DNA from: Chryseobacterium sp. JJR-5R
GTDB taxonomy: Bacteria; Bacteroidota; Bacteroidia; Flavobacteriales; Weeksellaceae
NCBI RefSeq assembly: GCF_034047335.1
Contig: NZ_CP139137.1
Span: 3,968,001 to 4,032,000, forward strand
Length of the DNA stretch: 64,000 nt
Direction: 5' to 3'
In this document: positions 29,234 to 39,974 of the stretch, piece after piece
Layout: each line of letters starts with the position of its first letter
How positions within the stretch are numbered: the first letter of the stretch is position 1
Program-made: the position numbers and the translations under genes
The notes under the pieces: generated by a model
What the model was told of the DNA's origin: nothing
Databases searched by the model: none
What the model saw: the letters and a program-made list of their open reading frames with translations, nothing else

Positions 29234-31381
29234 TTATTGTTGCTGAGCACCTGCTTTATTCCAGATCTCAATTCTGTAGTCATCAATATCAGAATTGTCC
29301 TGCAGGCTCTTCAACCAGGCCTGTCCGAACATTCCTCCGTTTCTCTGGGTAACAGATTCTGTAAACTGCTTAAGATCTCCAGGCTGCTTGTTTACGGTTT
29401 CATTCTTCTTGATGAGTACATAAACACCAGTCCCGCCTTCAACAGGATTGGAAAGCTTCCCTTTCTGAACCCCGAATGCTGCACCTGCAACTTTAGGCTC
29501 CATAGCACCGGCCACTGAAGGATTCAACAAGTTAACCTGTGCCGACTGTTTGGTTGTCCCGAACTGCTTGGCAATCTGATCAAGGCTGCCTGCTTTCCCG
29601 ATTTTCTCGGCAATCTGTTTTGCAGCAAGTTTATTCTTAACCACAATTTCGATCTGATCTCTTACTGATTCAGGATCTGCACTTCCTTTCTCCTGCTTCC
29701 CATTCAGGTATACTACAATTTTATCTCCTGTGCCTTCCACCGTAAAGAATTCGGTATCTCCTTTTTCTCTTTTCTTATCAAAAGCCCAGGCTAAGATTTC
29801 CCCGTCTTTTTCTGTTCCTAACCCCTGAAGCTGACCGTCGAATCTCTTCGCCTGCTTAGGATTGGAGAACTGATAGTTTCCTTTTTTGGCAATATTCACG
29901 AAATCATTGAAAGATTTCCCCTGCACCTGCTGGATAAAACGTCTTGCTTTTTTATCTGTTTCGGCTTCCGTTGCATCAGACGGCTTCACTGCTTTTACAA
30001 GGTTAGCCACCTTGTAGCTCATGGCTCCGGCTTTTTTATCTTCAATATTGATGATGTGGTAACCGAACTGAGTTTCCACTACTCCTGTTGCTCCTTTAGG
30101 ATTGTTTGCCAGGTAAGTTAAAAATTCAGGAACAAAAGGTGTTTCCGGGGTTGTCCAGCCTAAGCTTCCGCCTTGTGCAGCAGAACTTGGGTCGTTTGAC
30201 AGCTTAAGGAATTCCGTGAACTTAGCAGGATCGGCTTTTACAGCAGCTCCAATGGAATCCGCAAGTTTTTTGGCGGCTTCTTTAGATCTTGTAACCCCTT
30301 CTCCTGCAGGGCTTCCTTTAAAGGCAATCAGAATATGTCTTGACAATGTAGAATCTGAGGTTTTTTTATCCAGAAGCTTAGAAACCACATAGAAGTTCTG
30401 CTCTTTGTAAGGCCCGAAAACCTGTCCGACAGCAGCAGATGGAACCTGCGCCTGAATGGTCTGCGGCAATTGGGCCGGACTCATATACTGTGCGTTGAAA
30501 GGCATATCAGAATTGGCCATTACGAACATAGAGTCGTTTTTGGTATTCTGGAAATTTTCTGTCCCGCCGCTGGCATCAGTTCCTCCTGAAAATAGTTTAT
30601 TGATTTCTTTCTGAGCTGCTGCATCATCTGCTGCACTTGGCTGAGAAGGGAAATAAACCACCCCAAGATTTCTGCTTGCTTCCGCTTTGAACATTACCGG
30701 GTGCTGCTTGATATAGTTTGCCAGATCTTCAGTGGTTATTTTGATATTATTTTTCTGAAGGTAAGCTGCATAATCAATTTTCACGAAGTCGATATCCGCT
30801 AACTGATCTCTCTGCTTCATTAATTCTTCAGCTTCTTTTTTACCGGTAGTAATCCCTATAGAAATATTGGCAAATACCTGTCTTGCCATCAATCTGTATT
30901 CGATTGATTTTCTGGTTTTCAGCCATTGGTTGTACCCTTCCGGCGAAGCTGCCTTCATTTCCTCTATCTGTTTTTTAAGCTCCTGAGTTTTGAAATTGCC
31001 TTTTTCGTCGAAAAACTGCTTCTGCTGAGCAAACATCTGATCATACTGAAGCTGATTCCAGAAATAATCCTCCGTCATTTCGAAGCCCATTTTTTCAAAT
31101 TGCTGCTTGATCAGTTTAGACTGCACAAGCAACTGCCAGGCCTGTTCTTCAAGACCTGTTTTCGGCTGACCCTGCTGGTCTGCCTGTTGCTGTAATACGA
31201 AAAGCTGGTCATTAAACTCCTCACGGGTAATTTTCTCACCATTCACTTTTCCTAAAACATCAGGATTTTTACCAAAAACCTTATCGATACTTTCGGGGTT
31301 TACAAGGAACGCCAAAAGCGCCAGTGCAATTACTCCCATCAAAAGCCAAGGCCTACTCCTAATTTGTCCTAAAATTGCCAT
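29234..31381 (-). CDS. Periplasmic folding chaperone PpiD/SurA-type
   Basis: A 715-residue inner-membrane-anchored protein with a single N-terminal helix (about 12-27), a SurA_N-type chaperone region (GKVNGEKITREEFNDQL onward) and a parvulin-type peptidyl-prolyl isomerase domain near 340-460 (SRHILIAF, GGSLGWTTPETPFVPEF, GVVETQFGYHIINI). A second, degenerate parvulin-like part follows. It should help outer-membrane and secreted proteins fold. It is monocistronic, with a strong terminator. Confidence 0.9.
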   Translation of the reverse strand: MAILGQIRSRPWLLMGVIALALLAFLVNPESIDKVFGKNPDVLGKVNGEKITREEFNDQLFVLQQQADQQGQPKTGLEEQAWQLLVQSKLIKQQFEKMGFEMTEDYFWNQLQYDQMFAQQKQFFDEKGNFKTQELKKQIEEMKAASPEGYNQWLKTRKSIEYRLMARQVFANISIGITTGKKEAEELMKQRDQLADIDFVKIDYAAYLQKNNIKITTEDLANYIKQHPVMFKAEASRNLGVVYFPSQPSAADDAAAQKEINKLFSGGTDASGGTENFQNTKNDSMFVMANSDMPFNAQYMSPAQLPQTIQAQVPSAAVGQVFGPYKEQNFYVVSKLLDKKTSDSTLSRHILIAFKGSPAGEGVTRSKEAAKKLADSIGAAVKADPAKFTEFLKLSNDPSSAAQGGSLGWTTPETPFVPEFLTYLANNPKGATGVVETQFGYHIINIEDKKAGAMSYKVANLVKAVKPSDATEAETDKKARRFIQQVQGKSFNDFVNIAKKGNYQFSNPKQAKRFDGQLQGLGTEKDGEILAWAFDKKREKGDTEFFTVEGTGDKIVVYLNGKQEKGSADPESVRDQIEIVVKNKLAAKQIAEKIGKAGSLDQIAKQFGTTKQSAQVNLLNPSVAGAMEPKVAGAAFGVQKGKLSNPVEGGTGVYVLIKKNETVNKQPGDLKQFTESVTQRNGGMFGQAWLKSLQDNSDIDDYRIEIWNKAGAQQQ

Positions 31382-31584
31382 TATATAAATTATAGTTTTT
31401 TATCAGTGTGCGAAAATACACATTTTTAAGAAATTACGGAAATCCAAGTCCTTTTTTTAATTTTTTTAAATTTAAAAATTAAAAAAAAGGAAATTTTGAC
31501 CATTTTTTATGCAGAAAAACAAATGGCATAAGTCTTGTGCAACTTTAGCCCCCATCATATATCCTACTTATTATAAAAGATATG

Positions 31585-31640
31585 GTGAAATTTCACGTTA
31601 ACGAATTAAAACGGTAATGACAATTTGTCATTCGATTAAC
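31585..31640 (+). promoter_or_regulatory. Nested inverted repeats directly upstream of lon
   Basis: Three dyads lie in the 60 bases before lon: the perfect palindrome GTGAAATTTCAC (31585-31596), the pair GTTAACGAAT (31597-31606) and ATTCGATTAAC (31630-31640, one extra base), and inside it AATGACA/TGTCATT (31616-31622 and 31626-31632). They could be operator sites or a structured 5' leader. No TAnnTTTG box is seen here. Confidence 0.5.
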
Positions 31641-31641
31641 T

Positions 31642-34050
31642 ATGACAGAGTTTGAAGATATTAGTTTAGAAGAGATGATAAGTGACGGATTTGATATTGT
31701 AGCGGAAGAAATCAGTCTTTCTGACCTTTCTGAAACAGAGAAAAATTCCGGACAAAAAATATTCCCGATCCTTCCTGTAAGAAATATGGTAATGTTCCCC
31801 AATGTGGTCATGCCTATTACCGCAGGAAGAAAAACATCCATCCAGCTTTTGGAAGAAGCCCAGAATAACGGCGAACTGATAGGAATCGTAAGCCAGAAAA
31901 GCTCGGACCTTGAGCAGCCGGCAGAAAAAGACATGTATCAGATCGGCACCCTGGCAAAAATTATAAAAATCATTAAGCTTCCTGAAGGCAATATTACAGC
32001 CATTACAAAAGGATTTTACCGGTTTAAGGTTAAAAAAATCACTGAAACACAGCCTTATTTCAAAGCTGAGATTTCCAAATTGAAAGACGGAAAGCCGAAA
32101 AATCAGGAAGAATATGAAGCTCTGCTGGAAAATGTAAAGGATCTGGCTTTAAAAATCATTGAGCTTGATCCCAATATCCCGAATGCAGCCAATTTTGCCA
32201 TAAAAAACATCAACAACAATGATGACCTGCTGAATTTCATCTGTACGAATGCCAATTTCCCATCCTCTGAAAAGCAAAAGCTTCTGGAAGAGAAAAATTT
32301 GATGGAAAGGGCCAATAAATGCTATGAAATGATGCATGAGGATTTTAGGAAACTTGAGTTGAGGAATCAGATCCATCAGAAAACTTCCAAGGATCTTGAT
32401 AAGCAGCAGAGGGAATACTTCCTGAATCAGCAGATCAGGACCATCCAGGAAGAGCTGGGCGGCGGACCGGAAAATGACGTGGAGGAACTGATTCTTAAGG
32501 CGAGAAAGAAAAAATGGAATGAAGAAGTAGAAGAGCATTTTCAAAAGGAAATCAACAGGCTGCAGCGCCAGAATCCTAATTCTCCGGATTATAATGTCCA
32601 GAGAAACTACCTGGATTTTTTTACGGATTTACCGTGGGATACCTTTACCAAGGACACTTTCGATATTGAAAAAGCCCAGAGGATACTGGATAAAGCCCAT
32701 TTCGGGTTAGAAGATATAAAGAAAAGGATACTGGAACACATGGCAGTCCTGAAACTGAAAAACAACATGAAATCCCCTATCCTTTTATTGGTAGGACCTC
32801 CGGGCGTTGGGAAAACCTCATTGGGAAAATCTGTTGCCGATGCACTGGGAAGAAAATATGTACGTGTTTCTTTAGGCGGGCTTCATGACGAAAGTGAAGT
32901 ACGAGGCCATAGAAAGACCTACATCGGGGCTATGGCAGGAAGGATTCTTCAGTCTATTAAAAAATCAGGGACATCCAATCCTGTCATTGTCCTGGATGAA
33001 ATCGATAAGGTAGGAAAAGGAATGCACGGAGACCCAAGTTCTGCCCTTCTTGAGGTGCTTGATCCTGAACAGAACAAGTCTTTTTACGATAATTTCCTGG
33101 AAATGGGTTATGACTTATCTAAAGTGATGTTCATTGCGACAGCCAATTCACTATCAACCATTCAGACTCCTTTACTGGACAGGATGGAAATCATTCAGAT
33201 TTCAGGATATACCCTGGAAGAGAAAAGCGAAATTGCCAAAAGACACCTCATAAAAAAGCAGCAGGAAGAAAACGGCCTGGATGCAAAATCATTTAAGCTC
33301 GGGAATGCTGAATTAAAACACATCATAGAAGCACATACTTCAGAAAGCGGGGTTAGGACCCTGGAAAAAAGGATTGCTGCGATCGCCCGTTGGGTAGCTT
33401 TACAGACTGCTTTGGCAAAAGAATATGACCCGAAAATATCAATCGCAAAAATTGATGAAATCCTCGGGGTGCCGAGACCGAAAAGCCTGTCTGAGCTTAC
33501 AGATGTTCCGGGAGTGGTTACAGGCCTTGCCTGGACAAGCGTGGGCGGAGATATTTTATTCATTGAAAGCATCATCAGTAACGGAAAAGGTGCGCTGACC
33601 ATGACCGGTAACCTGGGGACCGTTATGAAAGAGTCTGCAACCATTGCGCTGGAATACATTAAAGCGAAACATGATGAACTGGGACTTACACAGGATGATA
33701 TTGAAAAGAAGAACATCCATGTTCACGTTCCTGAAGGAGCAACACCGAAAGACGGACCGTCTGCAGGTATTGCCATGCTTACCTCAATGGTTTCTTCATT
33801 TAGGAATAAAAAAGTAAAGCCCCATCTTGCCATGACAGGCGAAATTACGTTGAGAGGGAAAGTACTTCCTGTAGGCGGAATTAAGGAAAAGCTCTTGGCT
33901 GCCACACGGGCGGGAATCAAAGAAGTTATTCTTTGTGAAGCCAACAGAAAAGATGTTGAAGAAATCAAAAAGGATTATCTTAAAGATCTTAATGTCCATT
34001 ATGTCAGCTGGATGAATGAAGTCCTTGAACTGGCTCTTGAAAATAACTGA
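31642..34050 (+). CDS. lon: ATP-dependent protease Lon
   Basis: An 802-residue cytosolic AAA+ protease that removes misfolded and regulatory proteins. It has the N-terminal LON substrate-binding domain (about 40-235), a helical segment, the AAA+ module with Walker A GPPGVGKT at 385-392 and Walker [10 protein letters not shown], and the protease domain with the Ser-Lys dyad S707 (PKDGPSAG) and K750 ([10 protein letters not shown]). The 43-residue spacing of the dyad equals that of E. coli Lon. The start was taken at 31642, just after a cluster of inverted repeats. Confidence 0.98.
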   Translation: MTEFEDISLEEMISDGFDIVAEEISLSDLSETEKNSGQKIFPILPVRNMVMFPNVVMPITAGRKTSIQLLEEAQNNGELIGIVSQKSSDLEQPAEKDMYQIGTLAKIIKIIKLPEGNITAITKGFYRFKVKKITETQPYFKAEISKLKDGKPKNQEEYEALLENVKDLALKIIELDPNIPNAANFAIKNINNNDDLLNFICTNANFPSSEKQKLLEEKNLMERANKCYEMMHEDFRKLELRNQIHQKTSKDLDKQQREYFLNQQIRTIQEELGGGPENDVEELILKARKKKWNEEVEEHFQKEINRLQRQNPNSPDYNVQRNYLDFFTDLPWDTFTKDTFDIEKAQRILDKAHFGLEDIKKRILEHMAVLKLKNNMKSPILLLVGPPGVGKTSLGKSVADALGRKYVRVSLGGLHDESEVRGHRKTYIGAMAGRILQSIKKSGTSNPVIVLDEIDKVGKGMHGDPSSALLEVLDPEQNKSFYDNFLEMGYDLSKVMFIATANSLSTIQTPLLDRMEIIQISGYTLEEKSEIAKRHLIKKQQEENGLDAKSFKLGNAELKHIIEAHTSESGVRTLEKRIAAIARWVALQTALAKEYDPKISIAKIDEILGVPRPKSLSELTDVPGVVTGLAWTSVGGDILFIESIISNGKGALTMTGNLGTVMKESATIALEYIKAKHDELGLTQDDIEKKNIHVHVPEGATPKDGPSAGIAMLTSMVSSFRNKKVKPHLAMTGEITLRGKVLPVGGIKEKLLAATRAGIKEVILCEANRKDVEEIKKDYLKDLNVHYVSWMNEVLELALENN

Positions 34051-34073
34051 TACTAATTTATCATCATTAATAA

Positions 34074-34105
34074 AAGCATGCCTCAGATCCGGGGCATGTG
34101 TTTTT
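34074..34105 (+). terminator. Terminator of lon
   Basis: CATGCC (34077-34082) and GGCATG (34093-34098) form the stem, followed by five T at 34101-34105. Confidence 0.65.
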
Positions 34106-34232
34106 ATCTATACTCTACTGGCTTTTATTTAAAAAATATGGCATAGAATTTTCTAATATCCTGAAAGAATCCGGCTGATCGATCTAAATATTTTTTCGAA
34201 GGGTTTTATTATTTTTAAAGAACATTGAAATT

Positions 34233-35345
34233 ATGAATCTACTTCGGCTCCCTTTTATTGTCAAGCTTACCCTTGTCGTGATCTCAATTATCGGGATCGG
34301 TTACCTTTTAGCATTGGGACAGAGTATTTTAGCTCCTTTCTTTCTTGCTTTTCTGATGGCCATGCTCTTCTTACCTGCCGCAAATTTTATGGAAGAAAAA
34401 CTGAGGTTTTCCAGATCCATATCAACCATCGCTTCGGTACTGATTATGCTGATGATTTTAACGGGAATGATTTATTTTTTCGGGTCACAATTATCTGATT
34501 TCAGTAAGGATATTCCGCATCTTAGGGTACAGTTTACGTCTGTTTTTAATGACCTGCAGCATTGGGTTTCCAAAACGTTCCATGTAAAAATAGATGAACA
34601 GCTTACTTATCTTGACCAGGGCCTGAGTAAAATTCTCTCTTCTTCAGGTGTGATTTTGGGTTTTACCTTCGGGATTTTTTCAACAGGGCTGGGCTTTATT
34701 GTTTTCTTTATCCTGTTCTTTATTTTTATCCTGAATTACAGAAGGGTCCTGAATAATTTTATTGTAACCGTTTTTAATGAAAAACATAAGGCAAGTGTTC
34801 AGGAAGTAGTTCGTGAAGTGAGAATCATGACCAAAAAATATATTGTCGGGCTCTGTCTCCAGGTTTTAATTGTCTCAACCCTTACTTCTATTGTTCTGAC
34901 AGTACTAGGCGTGAAATATGCAATTTTACTGGGTGTTTTAACCGGCCTGCTGAATGTTATACCTTACCTGGGAATCTGCATTGCCCTTTTAATTTCGTGC
35001 TTCATTGCTTTTGCCACAGCGGCTCCGTCAACCTGTGTTTATGTGCTTATCGGATACATCGGTGTCCATATTATCGACGGGAATATTGTCCTGCCTTTTG
35101 TAGTAGGCTCAAAAGTAAAGATCAATGCTCTATTTTCGTTTATCGGTATTATCATAGGAGAACATTTGTGGGGAATTGCAGGGATGTTCCTTTGCATTCC
35201 GGCCATTGCGATTATTAAAATTATACTTGAAAGAGTAGAAGGCTTACAGCCTTGGGGAAAACTCCTTGGTGAAGAGGAAAAACCTGATCAAAAGAAGAAA
35301 AGCTATAAGTTATCAAAAAGCATTACGCTGAAAGAAATGGACTGA
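34233..35345 (+). CDS. AI-2E family transporter (PerM-like)
   Basis: A 370-residue membrane protein with about seven or eight helices, of the PerM/AI-2E family. The N-terminal pair of helices is followed by a soluble stretch (about 85-135) and the conserved C-terminal block NVIPYLGICIALLIS and IDGNIVLPFVVGSKVKINAL. Members export small molecules or act as sodium/proton antiporters; a link to autoinducer-2 holds for few of them. Single gene between two terminators. Confidence 0.88.
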   Translation: MNLLRLPFIVKLTLVVISIIGIGYLLALGQSILAPFFLAFLMAMLFLPAANFMEEKLRFSRSISTIASVLIMLMILTGMIYFFGSQLSDFSKDIPHLRVQFTSVFNDLQHWVSKTFHVKIDEQLTYLDQGLSKILSSSGVILGFTFGIFSTGLGFIVFFILFFIFILNYRRVLNNFIVTVFNEKHKASVQEVVREVRIMTKKYIVGLCLQVLIVSTLTSIVLTVLGVKYAILLGVLTGLLNVIPYLGICIALLISCFIAFATAAPSTCVYVLIGYIGVHIIDGNIVLPFVVGSKVKINALFSFIGIIIGEHLWGIAGMFLCIPAIAIIKIILERVEGLQPWGKLLGEEEKPDQKKKSYKLSKSITLKEMD

Positions 35346-35378
35346 TTATGATCAGAACAAAAAAATTTATAACATAAC

Positions 35379-35410
35379 AAGAGCCTTCCAACATGAAGGC
35401 TCTTTATTTT
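35379..35410. terminator. Bidirectional terminator
   Basis: AAGAGCCTTC and GAAGGCTCTT form a perfect 10-bp stem with a six-base loop between two converging genes. Both sides have T-rich flanks. Confidence 0.88.
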
Positions 35411-35466
35411 ATAATATAATTCAGAATAAATTAATTATTTTACTCGTATGGATATTACTTAAAAAA

Positions 35467-36825
35467 TCATACAAAAGCACTGAACCCTGTAATAGACCTT
35501 CCCACAATCAGGGAATTGATTTCTTTGGTCCCTTCATACGAATAAATGGCTTCGGCATCGGCAACAAATCTTGCCACATCATATTCCAGAAGTATCCCGT
35601 TCCCTCCCAGGACTTCCCGGGCCCTGGAAACGATATCGCGGGTTCTCAATGTGCAGAATACTTTTGCTAAAGAAGCGTGCTCATCTCTAAGAATACCCTC
35701 ATCCTGCATTTCAGACAGCCTGAACACCATCGTCTGCATAGCGGTCAGATTAGATAGCATCTCTACCAAATGCCCTTGGATCATCTGGAAAGAAGCAATC
35801 GGTTTTCCGAACTGTTCCCTCTTTCTGGTATAATCCAGGGCGCTTTCATAGGCTCCTCTCGCACAGCCCGTTGCCATCCAGGCTACTCCTGCCCGGGTCA
35901 TTCTAAGAACTTTTCCCGTATCTTTAAATGAATTGGCATTCTGAAGCCTGTTTTCTTCAGTCACCAGACAATCTTTTAACGTAATCAGGCCGTTCTGAAC
36001 AATTCTCAATGCCATCTTGCCTTTAATTTTCTCAACGGAGTAACCTGGATTGTCTTTTTCTACGATAAACCCTTTTACTTCGCCGTCACCCAGATCTCTC
36101 GCCCAGATAATTACCAGATCGGCAAACGTTGCATTTCCGATCCATTTTTTCTGTCCGTTCAAAATCCAGCCTTCAGGTGTTTTCTTACACGTTACCGTTA
36201 AACCTCCTGCCGCTCCGGAACCTACTTCAGGTTCTGTGAGTCCAAATGCCCCGATTTTTTCAAACTTCTGCATCTGGGGCAGCCATTTCTGTTTTTGCTC
36301 TTCAGAGCCGCAGATATAGATGGACCCCATGGCCAACCCCGACTGTACGCCGAAGAATGTAGCGATGGAAGCATCAATCCGGGCCATTTCCATGGCAATC
36401 ACCCCTTCCATCAGAAAAGGCATTCCCGGACAGCCATATCCTTCATAGGTGACGCCGCAGATATTAAGCTTCTGAAATTTCGGGATCAGTTCATGCGGGA
36501 ACTCATCCCTGAGCCAGTAATGATTCACCAGAGGCTTCACTTCTTTTTCCATAAACTCCCTCACCTTAAGCTGAATTTCGCGCTGTTCCGGTGACAGTGT
36601 ATGGTAAATATCATAGAAATCGCCATCAATAGGCGGAAGCTCTTTCTTTTTCCGGTCCGGATCCAGCATTTTCATCATGTCTTTTAACTGCTTATCATCC
36701 AGCTTGGAAAAATTTTCCATCAGCTTCGGAAGATTTATTTTTTGTGAGATTTCACCCAGTTGATCAAAGTCGATGGATCTGAACAATTCTACTGCATTTC
36801 TGATTTTAGAAAAAGTATCTGACAT
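35467..36825 (-). CDS. Acyl-CoA dehydrogenase, glutaryl-CoA dehydrogenase-like
   Basis: A 452-residue FAD enzyme with an extra N-terminal helical segment of about 60 residues. The FAD and substrate motifs are GLTEPEVGSGAAGG, WIGNATFADLVIIWAR, TRKREQFGKPIASFQ and EVLGGNGI. The end of the protein, SYEGTKEINSLIVGRSITG, closely resembles glutaryl-CoA dehydrogenase (YEGTHDIHALILGRAITG); the Glu is the usual catalytic base. It likely works in lysine/tryptophan breakdown but the acyl chain cannot be fixed from sequence. I chose the ATG at 36825 (MSDTFSKI) over an in-frame TTG 12 codons upstream. Confidence 0.9.
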   Translation of the reverse strand: MSDTFSKIRNAVELFRSIDFDQLGEISQKINLPKLMENFSKLDDKQLKDMMKMLDPDRKKKELPPIDGDFYDIYHTLSPEQREIQLKVREFMEKEVKPLVNHYWLRDEFPHELIPKFQKLNICGVTYEGYGCPGMPFLMEGVIAMEMARIDASIATFFGVQSGLAMGSIYICGSEEQKQKWLPQMQKFEKIGAFGLTEPEVGSGAAGGLTVTCKKTPEGWILNGQKKWIGNATFADLVIIWARDLGDGEVKGFIVEKDNPGYSVEKIKGKMALRIVQNGLITLKDCLVTEENRLQNANSFKDTGKVLRMTRAGVAWMATGCARGAYESALDYTRKREQFGKPIASFQMIQGHLVEMLSNLTAMQTMVFRLSEMQDEGILRDEHASLAKVFCTLRTRDIVSRAREVLGGNGILLEYDVARFVADAEAIYSYEGTKEINSLIVGRSITGFSAFV

Positions 36826-37032
36826 AATAATGTATTGTGTTTGACTGGTAAAAGTTAGCAAAATTTAATCTAAAAACACGTATTCGCAGTTTAATTTATT
36901 TTACAAAATATTGATTTCAACATCTTTAAAACAGAATTTCCCTTTACAAGATTTTACCTGTGATATTCAAACATTACAAACAATACTGTCTGAACTTTGA
37001 ATAAGCAGAACAGTAATAATCAACCTAACTGA

Positions 37033-37079
37033 GTTGCCGTCAGCTTAACAGTTATAAAGATCTGTGAAATGACGGCAGC
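37033..37079 (+). repeat. Inverted repeat (hairpin) upstream of the DUF4349 gene
   Basis: GTTGCCGTCA (37033-37042) pairs with TGACGGCAGC (37070-37079), one G-T pair included; a smaller ACAG/CTGT dyad lies in the loop. There is no T-tract, so it is not a terminator. Confidence 0.6.
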
Positions 37080-37091
37080 ATCTTACATCAT

Positions 37092-37127
37092 AAACAATAA
37101 ATACCCGTAAAACAATAAATACCCGTA
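37092..37127 (+). repeat. Perfect 18-bp tandem duplication before a start codon
   Basis: The unit AAACAATAAATACCCGTA occurs twice in a row at 37092-37109 and 37110-37127, ending one base before the ATG of the DUF4349 gene. It duplicates the ribosome-binding region. Confidence 0.9.
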
Positions 37128-37128
37128 T

Positions 37129-38037
37129 ATGAAAGCCACTTACAAATTATCAATCGCAATAGCGCTTTTACTTGGAACCTATTCATGTAAAAAAGGAGAA
37201 GCTTCATCACAAGCGCTTAATCCTTATTCTACTGTAGATTCTGCAGCAGTTATGAATTCCGACAGCATTTCTTCTGCCGCTACCATGGAAATACAAAATA
37301 AGCAGTTCATTAAAACGGCAGAGGTCAGCATGGAAGTGAAAGACGTTTATGATACGACCGTTTCTATTGAAAAATCAGTTCAGGATCTGAGCGGATTTGT
37401 TACGCACAGCAATTTGCAAAGTAATGTCGTTTCAGAAGAGACATACAACACTTCAAATGAAAATGCAGTTCTGGTGAAAAAATACCAGACTGAAAACACT
37501 ATGCAGGTAAGGGTTCCCACTGATAAGCTTGGTGCTTTTTTAACTTTAATCAATGATAAAAAACTATTCCTCAATTCCAGGACCACCAATGCCGAAGATG
37601 TGACATCCAATATAAAATATGCTGAACTGGAAAGCCTGAGAAACAAAAAGACCGCCGACCAGATTGCGCAGATGAATACCTATAAAGATAAAGTAGACAT
37701 GGGAAACAGCAACATGAAAGAAGGCAATCAGCAGCAGTTGGAAAACATGAATATTGCAGATCATCTAAAATACAGCACGGTTGACATTTACATCAAAGAA
37801 CCAAAGATCCGAAGCGCGGCAATCCCCGTTACCAATACGAAAAGCATTGATGATAAATACAAACTTGATTTTCTGTACAGCGCAAAATCTGCTTTTGTAG
37901 ATGGATTTTATTTGATTCAAAAGATTTTTATCATACTGATTACCATCTGGCCGCTTGTACTGATTGCAGCAGCCGTTATATTCTTTCTGAAAAAAAGAAA
38001 ACCTGCTGGAAAACAACAGAGCACAACGGAAATTTAA
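37129..38037 (+). CDS. DUF4349 lipoprotein
   Basis: A 302-residue protein with a lipoprotein signal (lipobox near YSC, followed by KKGEASS), a DUF4349 domain (about 60-230: FIKTAEVSMEVKDV, VRVPTDKLGAFL, then a helical hairpin with the LRNKKTADQIAQ region) and one C-terminal membrane helix (about 260-285) ending in KKRK. Members are thought to be envelope proteins; their function is not known. The double ribosome-binding region upstream is unusual. Confidence 0.82.
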   Translation: MKATYKLSIAIALLLGTYSCKKGEASSQALNPYSTVDSAAVMNSDSISSAATMEIQNKQFIKTAEVSMEVKDVYDTTVSIEKSVQDLSGFVTHSNLQSNVVSEETYNTSNENAVLVKKYQTENTMQVRVPTDKLGAFLTLINDKKLFLNSRTTNAEDVTSNIKYAELESLRNKKTADQIAQMNTYKDKVDMGNSNMKEGNQQQLENMNIADHLKYSTVDIYIKEPKIRSAAIPVTNTKSIDDKYKLDFLYSAKSAFVDGFYLIQKIFIILITIWPLVLIAAAVIFFLKKRKPAGKQQSTTEI

Positions 38038-38213
38038 GTGTCCGACCTTATCGTTGTCTCTATATTACAACGCCTGAAACTTCGGATCTCCAGGGTTTGG
38101 ATCAGGATCGTGAAGCGCCAAAATAACTTATAATAAACAGGATCCTTTTTATCTGATCAGAACCCATAGATTGATTTTTAATTCTCTATTAACATCATTG
38201 GCGTAAAATTCCT

Positions 38214-38221
38214 TAAATTTG
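38214..38221 (+). promoter_or_regulatory. Candidate -7 box of pgi
   Basis: TAAATTTG matches TAnnTTTG and lies 72 bases before the pgi ATG. No -33 element at normal distance is seen. Confidence 0.4.
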
Positions 38222-38293
38222 CAATCAGTAATTTTACAGGATGATTTGGCATCCAACAAGCCACATCCGAAGTCACAACTCTAATTCTAAACT

Positions 38294-39934
38294 ATGCTGT
38301 CAAAAATAAATCCTACTCAGACCAATAGCTGGAAAGCCCTTGATGAACATTTCGGTAATAATGATTTCGATTTACGAAGCCTTTTTGCCTATAACCCGAA
38401 CCGTTTTGAGGAATTTTCAGTGAAAAAAGATAATTTCCTTTTTGATTATTCCAAAAACCTGATTGATACAAGAACCAAAGCGCTTTTACTGAACCTTGCA
38501 GAGGAATGCCTGCTGAAGGACGCGATTTCTAAAATGTTTTCGGGAGACAAAATCAATGAAACAGAAGGAAGAGCTGTTCTGCATACGGCTTTGAGGGATT
38601 TTTCCGGTAAAGAAATTTTAGTTGACGGTGAAAATATCAAACCTCAGATTAAGAGAGTTTTAGATCATATGAAATCGTTTTCTGAAAGCATTATTTCAGG
38701 AAACCACAAAGGATTCAGCGGAAAAGAAATTACGGATGTCGTGAACATCGGGATCGGTGGTTCAGATCTGGGACCGGTAATGGTGGTATCTGCCTTAAAG
38801 CATTTTAAAACAAGGTTAAACGTGCATTTTGTCTCCAACGTAGACGGGAATCACCTGGCGGAAGTGGTGAAAAACCTAAATCCTGAAACTACCCTGTTCA
38901 TCATTGCGTCCAAAACATTTACGACCCAGGAAACCATGACCAATGCCAATTCGGCAAAAGACTGGTTCTTACAGGCAGGGAAACAGGAAGACGTAGCCAG
39001 GCACTTTGTTGCTTTATCAACCAACGTTCAGGCGGTTAAGGATTTCGGGATTGCAGAAGAGAATATTTTCGAATTCTGGGACTGGGTTGGCGGAAGATAT
39101 TCGCTTTGGAGCGCAATTGGTTTAAGCATCGTGCTTGCAGTAGGCTATGAAAATTTTGAGCAGCTGCTGAAAGGTGCCTATGATACAGACCAGCATTTCC
39201 AGACGGCAGACTTTACTGAGAATATTCCCGTTCTGATGGGGCTTTTGGGAATCTGGTACCGTAATTTTTATGCAGCGACAAGCCATGCCATCCTTCCTTA
39301 CTCACAGTATTTAGACCGGTTTGCAGCCTATCTTCAGCAGGGGGATATGGAAAGTAACGGGAAATGCGTGGACAGAAGCGGTGAATTTGTAGAATATGAA
39401 ACCGGCCCGATCATCTGGGGAGAACCGGGAACCAACGGGCAGCACGCTTTCTATCAGCTGATCCATCAGGGAACAGAACTGATTCCTGCAGACTTTATTG
39501 CATATGCAAAGAGCCCGAACAAGGTTTCTGATCATCAGGATAAATTATTGGCCAACTTTTTTGCCCAGACAGAGGCACTGGCGTTCGGGAAAACAGAAGA
39601 GGAAGTGGAAGAAGAATTAAAAAATGCAGGGAAGTCCGATGAAGAAATAGATTTCGTATTAAACTATAAAGTATTCCACGGAAATACCCCAACAAACTCC
39701 ATGATGTTCAAAGAACTGACACCGTTTTCTTTAGGACAGCTGATTGCACTGTACGAACATAAGATTTTCGTTCAGGGCGTGATCTGGAACATCTTCAGTT
39801 TTGATCAGTTCGGAGTGGAACTTGGGAAAGTATTAGCGAATAAAATTTTACCGGAACTTGAAAATAATGAGGCAGTCAGTTCTCATGACAGTTCAACAAA
39901 CGGGTTGATTAATTATTATAAATCAAATAAATAA
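38294..39934 (+). CDS. pgi: Glucose-6-phosphate isomerase
   Basis: Interconverts glucose 6-phosphate and fructose 6-phosphate in glycolysis. The 546-residue protein has the two signature regions and active-site pieces: [62 protein letters not shown] (with the catalytic Glu and His) and [11 protein letters not shown] with the C-terminal lysine region. Length is that of the usual bacterial enzyme. It is followed by a decayed toxin-antitoxin pair. Confidence 0.98.
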   Translation: MLSKINPTQTNSWKALDEHFGNNDFDLRSLFAYNPNRFEEFSVKKDNFLFDYSKNLIDTRTKALLLNLAEECLLKDAISKMFSGDKINETEGRAVLHTALRDFSGKEILVDGENIKPQIKRVLDHMKSFSESIISGNHKGFSGKEITDVVNIGIGGSDLGPVMVVSALKHFKTRLNVHFVSNVDGNHLAEVVKNLNPETTLFIIASKTFTTQETMTNANSAKDWFLQAGKQEDVARHFVALSTNVQAVKDFGIAEENIFEFWDWVGGRYSLWSAIGLSIVLAVGYENFEQLLKGAYDTDQHFQTADFTENIPVLMGLLGIWYRNFYAATSHAILPYSQYLDRFAAYLQQGDMESNGKCVDRSGEFVEYETGPIIWGEPGTNGQHAFYQLIHQGTELIPADFIAYAKSPNKVSDHQDKLLANFFAQTEALAFGKTEEEVEEELKNAGKSDEEIDFVLNYKVFHGNTPTNSMMFKELTPFSLGQLIALYEHKIFVQGVIWNIFSFDQFGVELGKVLANKILPELENNEAVSSHDSSTNGLINYYKSNK

Positions 39935-39974
39935 CTGTTAAGGATTTTCATTAATTTTGATTAAAAATAAAGAT

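Larger units (their letters stand above)
36826..37128. other. 303-base intergenic region with hairpin and tandem repeat
   Basis: Between two divergent genes. It has no coding potential that I can support. It holds a 10-bp dyad at 37033-37079 and an 18-bp perfect tandem duplication at 37092-37127, both listed separately. No TAnnTTTG box was recognised. Confidence 0.6.

Noticed and set aside
31534..31555. CTTG and CCCCAT upstream of lon resemble a sigma-32 heat-shock promoter.
   Set aside because: The spacing is too short (nine bases between the boxes) and Bacteroidota generally lack an RpoH-type factor; likely chance.
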